A stretch of DNA of 6,535 nucleotides from a bacterium (GCA_021790035.1 JAJYIO010000152.1:1-6535), one strand, 5' to 3'; numbered from the stretch's first letter, positions 1 through 6,106 are shown. Notes: a model not told the origin generated them from the sequence alone. Program-made: numbers and translations.

Positions 1-1
1 C

Positions 2-1786
2 CTGCAGATCGGAGAGCCCGCCGTCATCGCCGAGCGGACCGGGATCACGACGATCGCGGATTTCCGCCCGGCGGACATCGCCGCCGGCGGCCAGGGAGCG
101 CCCCTGGTACCCTACGCCGACCGCGAGCTCTACGCCCTTCCTGGCCGCGCCGCGGTCCTGCTCAACCTCGGCGGCATCGCCAACCTGACCTGGCTGGACG
201 GGCGTGTTCCGGGCGGCGATCCGAGCCCCACCCTCGCCTTCGACACGGGCCCCGGCAACATGGTCATCGATGCCGTCTGCCGGGCCCTCTTCGATCAGCC
301 CTTCGATCGCGGCGGCCGGATCGCGGCGAAAGGCTCGGCGCACGCGGGCCTCCTGGCCGGGTTGCTGGAACACCCGTTCTTCCGCTCGCAGCCGCCCCGA
401 TCGACCGGCCGCGAGGAATTCGGCTCCGCCTACGTGGACCGGCTCCTCGCTTGGGGCAGCGAGCTGGGCCTGACACCGGCCGATCTTCTCGCCACGGCGA
501 CCGTGCTCACGGCTCGCACGGTTGCACACGCCATCGCGACGTTCCTGCCGGATCGGCCCGACGTCCTCCGCGTGAGCGGAGGCGGAGCCCACAACGATTA
601 CCTGCTCGAGCAGCTGAGCCAGGGTCTTCCGGGCGTCGAGATCGATGTCCTTCCCGACGCCGATGCCAAGGAGGCTGTCGCCTTCGCCCTCTTCGCCTAC
701 CGGGCGGCCTTCGGCCAGATCAACCACGTCCCCGAGGCCACCGGAGCCGGACGTCCGCTGGTCCTCGGAAAGATCGTGCCGGGGAGAAATTTCGGGCGCG
801 TCTTCCTCGCACCGCCCGCCGGGTCCGCCACCACCCATACCGGATCGCCCCTCCCGACCACCGAGGCCACCCACCCTGAGACCGAGCACCTCGACGTGCT
901 CTCGGCCCGCGATCTGGCGACGCTGATGGCCGAGGAGGAATTCGAGGTGGCCCGGGCGATCTCGGACCAGGTTCCGGCGATCGCCGAGGGCATCGAGATC
1001 ATCGCCGATCGCCTGAGCCGCGGCGGGCGCCTCTTCTACGTCGGAGCCGGCACCTCGGGACGCCTCGGGGTTCTCGACGCGGCCGAGTGCCCGCCGACCT
1101 TTTCGACGCCGCCGGATCAGGTGCAGGCCCTCATCGCCGGCGGGCCCCCGGCCCTGGTGGCGGCGATCGAGGGTGCCGAGGACGACGCCGAGGCCGGGCG
1201 CCGTCAGCTGGCAAGCCGCAAGCTGGCTCGCCAGGACGTGGTCGTGGGTCTGTCCGCCTCCGGCACGGCGCCGTTCGTCGCCGGCGCGCTCGCACTGGCA
1301 CAAGAGAGCGGCTGCGCCACGTTGATGGTCACGTGCAACGACCGGCTCGCGGGCCATCTTGCGGATCTCGTGATCGCCCTGTCGGTCGGCCCCGAGGTCC
1401 TCTCTGGTTCGACCCGCCTCAAGGCCGGCACGGCGACGAAGATCGTCCTCAACGCCCTCTCGACCGGTGCGATGGTCAAGCTCGGCAAGGTCTACGGCAA
1501 CCTGATGGTCGACGTGCACGTATCCAACCGCAAACTCCGTCAGCGGGCCGAGCGCATCCTGGCTTGCGTGGCCGGGGTTTCCGCCGACGACGCGGGGCCC
1601 CTTCTAGAGGCTGCCGGCGGGAGCGTCAAGGTCGCGATCGTGATGCGTCGTCTCGGCCTGAACGCCGACCAGGCCCGACTCCGCCTCGACCGAGCCCAAG
1701 GCCATCTCCGGGCGGTGCTCGAGGAGACCTCTGGCCCCGGCGGGTTCCCTCGAGTCACTGCCCGAGCGCCGCGATCCTTCCCGTAG
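2..1786 (+). CDS. anmK-murQ: Bifunctional anhydro-N-acetylmuramic acid kinase / N-acetylmuramic acid 6-phosphate etherase (AnmK-MurQ fusion), 5'-partial
   Basis: The reading frame is open from the window edge to TAG at 1784-1786 (594 visible codons); the true start lies upstream, and about 110 AnmK residues are probably missing. Seen: an AnmK part (about 2-810) with LQIGEP at the edge, AAGGQGAP (80-103), LLNLGGIANL, DTGPGN (from 242; its Asp aligns with the family's catalytic base), SGGGAHN and DADAKEA. A Pro/Ser/Thr-rich linker follows (about 812-859), then a complete MurQ part (about 860-1730) with VGAGTSGRLG, DAAECPPTF, EGAEDDAE, GSTRLKAGT and YGNLMVDV. The two acidic catalytic residues of MurQ match Glu at 1085-1087 and Glu at 1178-1180. 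Known for the families: AnmK opens and phosphorylates 1,6-anhydro-MurNAc with ATP, and MurQ then removes D-lactate to give GlcNAc-6-P. Both are cytoplasmic. Inferred: one polypeptide performs both steps. A 19-residue tail after the MurQ fold is encoded by a DNA repeat. There is no frameshift between the two parts. Convergent with the NagZ-like gene. Confidence 0.93.
   Translation: MQIGEPAVIAERTGITTIADFRPADIAAGGQGAPLVPYADRELYALPGRAAVLLNLGGIANLTWLDGRVPGGDPSPTLAFDTGPGNMVIDAVCRALFDQPFDRGGRIAAKGSAHAGLLAGLLEHPFFRSQPPRSTGREEFGSAYVDRLLAWGSELGLTPADLLATATVLTARTVAHAIATFLPDRPDVLRVSGGGAHNDYLLEQLSQGLPGVEIDVLPDADAKEAVAFALFAYRAAFGQINHVPEATGAGRPLVLGKIVPGRNFGRVFLAPPAGSATTHTGSPLPTTEATHPETEHLDVLSARDLATLMAEEEFEVARAISDQVPAIAEGIEIIADRLSRGGRLFYVGAGTSGRLGVLDAAECPPTFSTPPDQVQALIAGGPPALVAAIEGAEDDAEAGRRQLASRKLARQDVVVGLSASGTAPFVAGALALAQESGCATLMVTCNDRLAGHLADLVIALSVGPEVLSGSTRLKAGTATKIVLNALSTGAMVKLGKVYGNLMVDVHVSNRKLRQRAERILACVAGVSADDAGPLLEAAGGSVKVAIVMRRLGLNADQARLRLDRAQGHLRAVLEETSGPGGFPRVTARAPRSFP
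1737..1774 (+). repeat. 38-bp direct repeat, copy 1 (inside the 3' end of anmK-murQ)
   Basis: This segment is repeated at 1874-1911 with a single mismatch (C1758 versus T1895), 137 bp downstream. Here it lies inside the coding frame and specifies most of the Gly/Pro/Arg-rich tail after the conserved end of MurQ. An imperfect partner of its ggttccctcgag arm occurs just upstream (ctcgaggagacc, 1719-1730), so a weaker hairpin can form in this copy too. The adjacent CTCGAG suggests the repeat may have entered at, or been copied into, the gene end. Confidence 0.85.
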
Positions 1787-1837
1787 ATGGCATCTGCACG
1801 GGTCGTCTCTTCGCCACCGATAGGGCCAAGCTCACGT

Positions 1838-1871
1838 AGCGGCTTGCCATCAGCCGGAGAGAGTTCGAGGG
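1838..1871 (+). repeat. Dispersed intergenic repeat, copy related to 6486-6519
   Basis: A 34-bp segment aligns without gaps to 6486-6519 with 29 identities; the core cagccggagag-N-gttcgaggg (1851-1871) matches 20 of 21 bases. The reverse complement of ccgcagccggagag-type sequence also occurs in the 6204-6422 repeats. Finding it about 4.6 kb away, beside an unrelated gene, indicates a dispersed family. Its end overlaps the left arm of the 1865-1890 hairpin. Confidence 0.7.
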
Positions 1872-1890
1872 AACCGGCGGGTTCCCTCGA
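1865..1890. terminator. Perfect 11-bp hairpin between convergent genes, candidate bidirectional terminator
   Basis: Arms tcgagggaacc (1865-1875) and ggttccctcga (1880-1890) are exact reverse complements around a GGCG loop, and two wobble pairs could extend the stem. It lies in the 145-bp gap between two convergent stop codons, the usual place for a shared terminator. No T-run follows on either strand, so intrinsic termination is not assured. It could equally be the folded core of a dispersed repeat. Confidence 0.5.
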
Positions 1891-1911
1891 GTCATTGCCC
1901 GAGCGCCGCGA
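1874..1911 (+). repeat. 38-bp direct repeat, copy 2 (intergenic)
   Basis: Matches 1737-1774 at 37 of 38 positions. In this copy the ggttccctcga segment has a perfect complementary arm directly upstream (1865-1875), so it forms the right half of the intergenic hairpin. It lies between the stop codons of anmK-murQ and the GH3 gene and codes for nothing recognisable. Confidence 0.85.
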
Positions 1912-1931
1912 GGGAGGATCGAACTTCCACC

Positions 1932-3494
1932 CTAGCTCAGCTGCACGGGCAGGCGGCCGGCAAAAGGAATCTCGCCACAGAGCGCCCGGATCGCCGCCCT
2001 CTGGCTGTCTTCCAGGGGTCCGTAGGCGCAGGCGTACCCGGCTACCGCCGGGAACTGGGAGACGAGATAGGGGCTGTTGAAGGAAACCGCAACCACCGGC
2101 GCCGGACCATCGGCAAGGTCGCGCACGAGCTGGGCCATCTCGTCCGACAGGTCGCTGCGGTCCTTCCAGGCCTTGACCAGGGCGAAGATCCCGACGCCCA
2201 CGGTGGTGGCTTGTCTGGCCCGGGCCATGATGTCGGCGCGAGCATCCGGCGACAGACCCGGCCGGGCCAGCGCCCACGAGATCTGCCGTCGATCCAGCTC
2301 CTCGGCGAGCGGTCCATGCAGCATGCCAGCGAACTCGGAGCCAGGTGCCTGCCGGACCACGGCGTCGTCGTCGTCATCCACGATCACGAAAAACGCCCCG
2401 GGGCCCATGGGCAGGTGATCCGCGCCGCGCACCAGCGTCATCGCGCGTTCGGCGAGTTCCCGGGCGAAGGTCCGATTCGCGGCGGTGTCGAGAACCCCCG
2501 GTGCAGGCGAGCGATCGCGGTCGAGATCCAGCCGCCGGCGGGCCGCCTCGAGCCGCCCGAACGCCTCGCGCAGGCGCGCCTCCGAAACGAGACCGCGCTC
2601 CACCGCAGTCAGGATGGCCTGTCGAGCCGAGAACGGATCGCGCGGCATCAATAGCACGTCGCAACCGGCATCGAGGGCTGCTGCCACGGCCTCGGCCTCG
2701 CCGAAGGTGGCGGTGATGCCTCCCATGATGAGGGCGTCCGTGACGACCAGGCCCGCAAAGCCCATCTCGTGGCGCAGGAGGTCGGTCATGATCGCCTTCG
2801 ACAGCGTCGCCGGCACCCCCGAGCCGTCGAGGGCAGGCACCGCCAGATGCGCGGTCATCACGGCCCCCACGCCGGCCGCGATGCATTCCCGGAAGGGCGC
2901 GAGTTCGACTGCGTCGAGACGAGGGCGATCCGCCAGGATCGTCGGCAGCCGCGAGTGCGAATCGACCGCCGTGTCGCCGTGGCCGGGAAAATGCTTGGCC
3001 GTGGCCAGCAGACCGTGCTCCTGGGCCCCGCGGATCCACGCCGCGGCAAGCCGTCCGACCCGCCCGGGCTCCCCGCCGAAACTCCGGATATTGATGATCG
3101 GATTGCGCGGATTGACGTTCACATCGGCAACCGGCGCAAAAGCCCAGTTGACGCCGCGAGCCCGGGCCTCGACCGCGGTGATGCGTCCCGCCTCGTACGC
3201 TGCGTCCTCCGAGTCGATCGCCCCCAGCGCCATGAGCGGCGGCAGCACGGTCGCGCCAGCAAGCTGCTGGCCAGCGCCGAACTCGATGTCGCCAGCCACC
3301 AAGAGCGGTCGCTCGCTACGGGCCTGCAACTCGGCCAGGATCTCGCCCAGGTCCGGGCCCCCGCGAAAAACGATGAATCCGCCCCAATGGTTGTCATCCA
3401 GGCTCCGGGCAAGCCTCGAAACCTCGGCCCTCGAGACCGGCGGCAGCACCGGACAGATGAGCTGGCCGGCGAGTTCGGCGATGGAAGGCGGCAT
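1932..3494 (-). CDS. NagZ-type glycoside hydrolase family 3 beta-N-acetylhexosaminidase (two-domain)
   Basis: A 520-residue GH3 enzyme. Seen: TIM-barrel domain (about 5-325) with KHFPGHGDT (167-175) followed by the Asp178-Ser-His180 dyad of DSHSRLP. Known for NagZ: this Asp/His pair serves as acid/base on a flexible loop, and Asp253 in VVTDALIMGG is the expected nucleophile. A GH3 C-terminal domain (about 350-520) ends with the typical FNSPYLVSQFP and a final GRLPVQL. It is longer than single-domain NagZ of E. coli (about 340 aa) and resembles the two-domain forms. The N-terminus reads MPPSIAELAGQLI and shows no signal peptide, so a cytoplasmic location is inferred. Likely role: removing GlcNAc from anhydro-muropeptides, which supplies anhydro-MurNAc to the convergent AnmK-MurQ enzyme. 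Specificity for GlcNAc rather than glucose rests on the dyad and context. No clear Shine-Dalgarno precedes the ATG. An Asp5 run at 373-377 is unusual but lies outside the active site. Confidence 0.9.
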   Translation of the reverse strand: MPPSIAELAGQLICPVLPPVSRAEVSRLARSLDDNHWGGFIVFRGGPDLGEILAELQARSERPLLVAGDIEFGAGQQLAGATVLPPLMALGAIDSEDAAYEAGRITAVEARARGVNWAFAPVADVNVNPRNPIINIRSFGGEPGRVGRLAAAWIRGAQEHGLLATAKHFPGHGDTAVDSHSRLPTILADRPRLDAVELAPFRECIAAGVGAVMTAHLAVPALDGSGVPATLSKAIMTDLLRHEMGFAGLVVTDALIMGGITATFGEAEAVAAALDAGCDVLLMPRDPFSARQAILTAVERGLVSEARLREAFGRLEAARRRLDLDRDRSPAPGVLDTAANRTFARELAERAMTLVRGADHLPMGPGAFFVIVDDDDDAVVRQAPGSEFAGMLHGPLAEELDRRQISWALARPGLSPDARADIMARARQATTVGVGIFALVKAWKDRSDLSDEMAQLVRDLADGPAPVVAVSFNSPYLVSQFPAVAGYACAYGPLEDSQRAAIRALCGEIPFAGRLPVQLS

Positions 3495-3503
3495 GTCGAC
3501 GCC

Positions 3504-3509
3504 AGTGTA
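3504..3509 (-). promoter_or_regulatory. Candidate -10 element (TACACT) placing transcription start almost at the GH3 start codon
   Basis: On the minus strand, TACACT ends 9 nt before the GH3 ATG at 3494, fitting the TANNNT pattern seen ahead of leaderless or near-leaderless genes. The interval contains no Shine-Dalgarno-like sequence. No convincing -35 is visible, because the expected position falls in the GC hairpin. The assignment is inference. Confidence 0.3.
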
Positions 3510-3514
3510 GCAGT

Positions 3515-3538
3515 TCGCCCGGGCTTGCGCCCGGGCGA
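3515..3538 (-). terminator. Perfect 10-bp GC-rich hairpin, candidate terminator of the 3562-4476 gene
   Basis: Arms tcgcccgggc (3515-3524) and gcccgggcga (3529-3538) are exact reverse complements around TTGC. The hairpin begins 23 bp after the stop codon of the secreted-protein gene and ends 20 bp before the GH3 start, both on the minus strand. There is no T-tract after it. It suggests the two same-strand genes are at least partly uncoupled transcriptionally. Confidence 0.5.
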
Positions 3539-3561
3539 CAGCCTCGAGATCCCCGTGCGGG

Positions 3562-4476
3562 CTATTGCGACATGATCATGCTGCCCGAACCCCCGGTGGC
3601 CGGTGCAGCGCTACCCCACTGGTATCCGATTCCGGCGACGATCTCCTGTTCGCTGTTGTGGAGGTCGTCTAGCGGCCGGTAGAACCAGTTGGCCTGAACA
3701 TAGGTGTTATCGGAAAGCACGATTCGCCCGCCCAGTCCATGCTCGAGCTGCAACCCGCCGTTGTAGGCACTCGACGCCGGGGTCACGTTACCCTCGCCCA
3801 CGATGTTGTAGCCGATGACGATCCGACCCAGGTCGAGATCGAGGCCCAGACCCAGGCCCGGCTTGAGGCCGATCGACATCGCCTTGAGGCCAAGAGACGC
3901 AAAGCCATTCAGCGGGCCAAACTTCTGCTCGGCATCGATCCGTGCCTCGGCCCCCTGGCTCATGGCCAGACCGCCGAAGATCGGCGCGGCGGTGAGACCC
4001 GGGTAGAACGAGGTCGGCGCGGTCGTCGCGGTCGAGCCCTTCCCGGCATGCACGCTGCCCTCGTCAGGATACAAGTCGGCGCGGTAGTTCACGTCCCAGC
4101 CGACGGCCCCGTAATCGTTGGCCATGATCTGGCCGCGGAAACCGGCCATCGTGACGGGCGCGAGCAGCGCATAGACCTCGGTGCCGTCCGCGATGGCATA
4201 ATCGATGCCGACCTCGCCCGCCACCGGACTCGCCGGCACGCTGGGCGTGGCCCCGAAGGCGAACGCGGGGCCGATGCCGACCTCGCCCCCGCCAGCGGCG
4301 AGATAGCGCGGAGCGAACAGGAGCCCACCGCCGGTCCAGATGTCTCCGGGCCTGGCAGCTGAAGAATACTGAGTTCCACCGGAGCTCATGCGCATCTGGG
4401 CCAGCGCCGGCGTCGCCGTGAGCAGCGAGATGGCCAGGGGACCGAGGGCGATAGCGCCCAAAAGGCGAGTCTGCAT
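3562..4476 (-). CDS. Secreted glycine-rich protein, probable outer-membrane beta-barrel, family not recognised
   Basis: A 304-residue product. Seen: a Sec signal peptide (MQTR, a hydrophobic stretch from about 5 to 20, predicted cleavage after ATPALA at residue 26), then many short alternating hydrophobic/polar segments rich in Gly, Tyr and Trp, such as LGLGLDLDLGRIVIGYNI and TYVQANWFYRPL, separated by turn-prone stretches. This pattern suggests a transmembrane barrel or all-beta exported protein. There are no SLH, TonB-plug, lipobox or enzyme motifs that I recognise. The C-terminus (GSGSMIMSQ) is odd for a barrel: the last strand-like segment is GIGYQW, followed by about 20 Ala/Gly/Ser/Met residues instead of a terminal aromatic residue. 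The start is supported by AAGGAG at 4483-4488, six bases from the ATG. The gene is divergent from the SLH protein and could function with it at the cell surface, but that is inference. Confidence 0.8.
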   Translation of the reverse strand: MQTRLLGAIALGPLAISLLTATPALAQMRMSSGGTQYSSAARPGDIWTGGGLLFAPRYLAAGGGEVGIGPAFAFGATPSVPASPVAGEVGIDYAIADGTEVYALLAPVTMAGFRGQIMANDYGAVGWDVNYRADLYPDEGSVHAGKGSTATTAPTSFYPGLTAAPIFGGLAMSQGAEARIDAEQKFGPLNGFASLGLKAMSIGLKPGLGLGLDLDLGRIVIGYNIVGEGNVTPASSAYNGGLQLEHGLGGRIVLSDNTYVQANWFYRPLDDLHNSEQEIVAGIGYQWGSAAPATGGSGSMIMSQ

Positions 4477-4482
4477 CCGTTA

Positions 4483-4488
4483 CTCCTT
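4483..4488 (-). promoter_or_regulatory. Shine-Dalgarno site of the secreted-protein gene
   Basis: AAGGAG on the minus strand with a 6-nt spacer to the ATG at 4476. This is a strong site that settles the start codon and agrees with the signal peptide beginning there. Confidence 0.8.
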
Positions 4489-4571
4489 CGTGAGCTCCGC
4501 GTCGGGGCCACCCTGCGCCGATCCTGTTGCAGGCCACAATGCGTCAGGGGAAACCCTTGATTGTCGGGACG

Positions 4572-4600
4572 ATGTTACCCGAGGCCCCGGCCGCTGTCCA
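4572..4600 (-). promoter_or_regulatory. Candidate sigma70-type promoter for the secreted-protein gene
   Basis: The minus strand reads TGGACA (4600-4595), a 17-bp spacer, then TAACAT (4577-4572). The first differs from TTGACA at one position; the second matches TATAAT at four of six positions, including the key first, second and sixth bases. Transcription would start near 4565, leaving a leader of about 90 nt. The spacing is ideal, but chance matches are possible in a 373-bp spacer. Confidence 0.35.
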
Positions 4601-4735
4601 CGACACCGATCACGTCCCCCGCAAGGAGCCTGACAACGCGATCTGGAACCCGAGATGACGCTCCGGAAGCCGCGCTCACCTGGACCCGGCAGCCGGGAAA
4701 TGGCCGGTGACATCGCGGGCGCTCGTCACTGGCAG

Positions 4736-4761
4736 GGAACTTCTGGGCCAGCTACGATGTC
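4736..4761 (+). promoter_or_regulatory. Candidate ECF-sigma (sigmaE-like) promoter for the SLH protein gene
   Basis: GGAACTT at 4736-4742 followed 16 bases later by GTC (4759-4761) fits the general extracytoplasmic-function sigma pattern (GGAAC, about 16-18 bp, GTC or TC). Transcription would begin near 4768, giving a leader of about 80 nt before the ATG at 4850. A second GGAACTT at 4763-4769 lacks a good -10. A TACGAT at 4753-4758 could instead be a sigma70 -10, but with no clear -35. Envelope-stress control of an outer-membrane protein would be plausible. Confidence 0.35.
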
Positions 4762-4837
4762 AGGAACTTCGAGGTGCGCTGGCGCCTGGTATCCGTAGCA
4801 ATCTCGCACCCCGAAACAGACTCGACACCTACTCGAC

Positions 4838-4843
4838 AGGAGG
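4838..4843 (+). promoter_or_regulatory. Shine-Dalgarno site of the SLH protein gene
   Basis: AGGAGG, a perfect anti-16S core, sits 6 nt before the ATG at 4850. It selects this start over the upstream ATGs at 4707 and 4774, which are in other frames, and agrees with the signal peptide. Confidence 0.85.
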
Positions 4844-4849
4844 AAGACG

Positions 4850-6106
4850 ATGCGCCGTGCGCTCGCGCTGGGGGCCGCCCTATGGATGGTTTCAAGCGCT
4901 CCCGTTTTCGCAGCAACCGCCGATCAAGCATTCAAGGACGTTCCCGCGAGCTGCTGGGCTGCCAACGCCGTCATGCAGATGGCGGTCAAGCGCTCTTTGA
5001 TGAACGTCTATCCCGACGACACCTTCCGAGGGAACCAGCCCTTCACGAGGGCGCAGTTCGCCGACTCCCTATCTGCTCTCGTGGACGAACTCGAGACCAT
5101 GTCCAAGGCCAGCTGGAAGGACGGAGCCCCGTATCACTGGGCCCTTGCTGACGTGCCGGCTTCGAATCCGGACCACGACAAGATCTTCAAGATGGTCAAC
5201 GACTACCATCTCTGGCGGAACGTCCCGACGGTCGATCCTGACCACTTCCACCCCGATCAGACGGTGACGCGCGAGGAAGTCGCCAAGGTGGTGAGCAACC
5301 TCCTGTCTACGGGCGAGGCTCAGAAGGCCGTCATGCCGCGGGATCCCCGCGCTCCGCAGAACCCCTTCAAGGATCTGACGCCCGCACAGTGGGCCTACAA
5401 GGCCATCCTGACGGACAACAGCCGCTACCGGGTCATGATCGGATTTCCCGACGTCACCTTCCGACCCGACACCGAACTCACCCGCTACCAGTACGCCGCG
5501 ATCGGCGCCCAGACGTTCGGGATGATCCGCGAGCTGGTGCAGCAGACCCAGGAAGAGAATCAAAACCTGACGACCCTCTCGGGTCTCCAGCTCTTCCAGG
5601 GCACGACCCCGCTCTACATCGGCGTACTCGGCTCCAGCAACGCCTTGACGGGCAGCACTGCGAACGTCGAGGTCCGGCCGGTGTTCTACCCGGGCGACGG
5701 TTTCATCTTCGGCGACGCTCAAGTCGGGGCCAGTTCCAACATCGCCAACGAGATGGCCCTGACCGTCGGCGGCTGGTTCCAGCGGTATTCGGTCGGTTCC
5801 TGGCAGACCGAGCCGTACATCGGCGTCCGCGCCATGAAGACCCCGGCCGGCACGAACGGGGGAGGACTCGTCGGGGGCCTCTTCTACACGCACATCGCCC
5901 CCAAGGTCGGCCTGGCGTTCATTCCGGAGGTCAACCTCATGACGACCTACGGATTGGGCGGCGGACTCGACGTCGACCTCTCGTACGACTTCACCCCGAG
6001 CCTCTCGCTTCATCTGTCTCCGTCGGTTCTTGGCAGCACCAGTGGCCCGGCTGGACAGCCAACCTTTGGCGGAGGCGGCTCGCTGGGCCTGAGCTTCGCG
6101 CTCTGA
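4850..6106 (+). CDS. S-layer-homology domain outer-membrane beta-barrel protein (porin-like envelope tether)
   Basis: A 418-residue exported protein. Seen in order: signal peptide (1-21, cleavage after SAPVFA); SLH motif 1 (about 27-79: FKDVP, YPDDTF, FTRAQFA); SLH motif 2 (about 98-152, more divergent, TREEVAKVV); SLH motif 3 (about 173-224: FKDLTPAQWA, GFPDVTFRP, LTRYQYAAI); a Gln/Glu-rich helical linker (about 225-245, possible short coiled coil); then about 170 residues of alternating strands with Gly/Asn/Ser turns, ending SLGLSFAL. Known: in diderms with SLH porins (cyanobacterial SomA type, Deinococcus SlpA) the SLH part binds peptidoglycan-linked polymer and the barrel sits in the outer membrane. 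Inferred: the same tethering role here. The barrel region is short, suggesting about 8-10 strands rather than a large porin, so pore activity is uncertain. SLH 2 has an altered core, with VDPDHFHPD in place of GYPDGTFRP. The gene stands alone on its strand, with hairpins just downstream. Confidence 0.9.
   Translation: MRRALALGAALWMVSSAPVFAATADQAFKDVPASCWAANAVMQMAVKRSLMNVYPDDTFRGNQPFTRAQFADSLSALVDELETMSKASWKDGAPYHWALADVPASNPDHDKIFKMVNDYHLWRNVPTVDPDHFHPDQTVTREEVAKVVSNLLSTGEAQKAVMPRDPRAPQNPFKDLTPAQWAYKAILTDNSRYRVMIGFPDVTFRPDTELTRYQYAAIGAQTFGMIRELVQQTQEENQNLTTLSGLQLFQGTTPLYIGVLGSSNALTGSTANVEVRPVFYPGDGFIFGDAQVGASSNIANEMALTVGGWFQRYSVGSWQTEPYIGVRAMKTPAGTNGGGLVGGLFYTHIAPKVGLAFIPEVNLMTTYGLGGGLDVDLSYDFTPSLSLHLSPSVLGSTSGPAGQPTFGGGGSLGLSFAL

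Larger units (their letters stand above)
4477..4849. other. Divergent intergenic regulatory region, no gene seen
   Basis: This 373-bp gap separates two outward-facing genes for exported proteins. It holds a ribosome binding site at each end and one promoter candidate in each direction (entered separately). The only sizeable open frame (4480-4713, minus) is Arg/Gly/Pro-rich, lacks a recognisable motif and overlaps the Shine-Dalgarno site, so I do not call it. A short direct repeat, cagggaacttc/caggaacttc (4733-4743 and 4761-4770), lies near the right-hand promoter candidate. Confidence 0.7.

Noticed and set aside
260..262. ATG as the start of the AnmK-MurQ gene
   Set aside because: AnmK homology (LQIGEP, AAGGQGAP, DTGPGN) continues in frame to the left window edge, so the start is upstream.
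926..928. Internal ATG as a separate murQ start
   Set aside because: It lies inside the first conserved helix of MurQ, lacks a ribosome binding site, and the frame is continuous with AnmK.
1540..2277. 245-codon frame on the - strand spanning the murQ end and the GH3 end
   Set aside because: Crosses two real genes and the repeat, and its composition is typical of out-of-frame translation.
2485..3510. Long open frame (341 codons) on the + strand opposite the GH3 gene
   Set aside because: Arg/Ser/Pro/Ala-rich shadow frame of GC-rich DNA. The opposite strand encodes an enzyme with clear catalytic motifs over the same bases.
3739..4362. 207-codon frame on the + strand opposite the secreted barrel-like protein
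   Set aside because: Arg/Gly-rich shadow frame without motifs. The - strand has a signal peptide and Shine-Dalgarno site.
4480..4713. 77-codon frame on the - strand in the divergent intergenic region
   Set aside because: Arg/Gly/Pro-rich, no motif, and it overlaps the Shine-Dalgarno site and the promoter candidate of the downstream gene.
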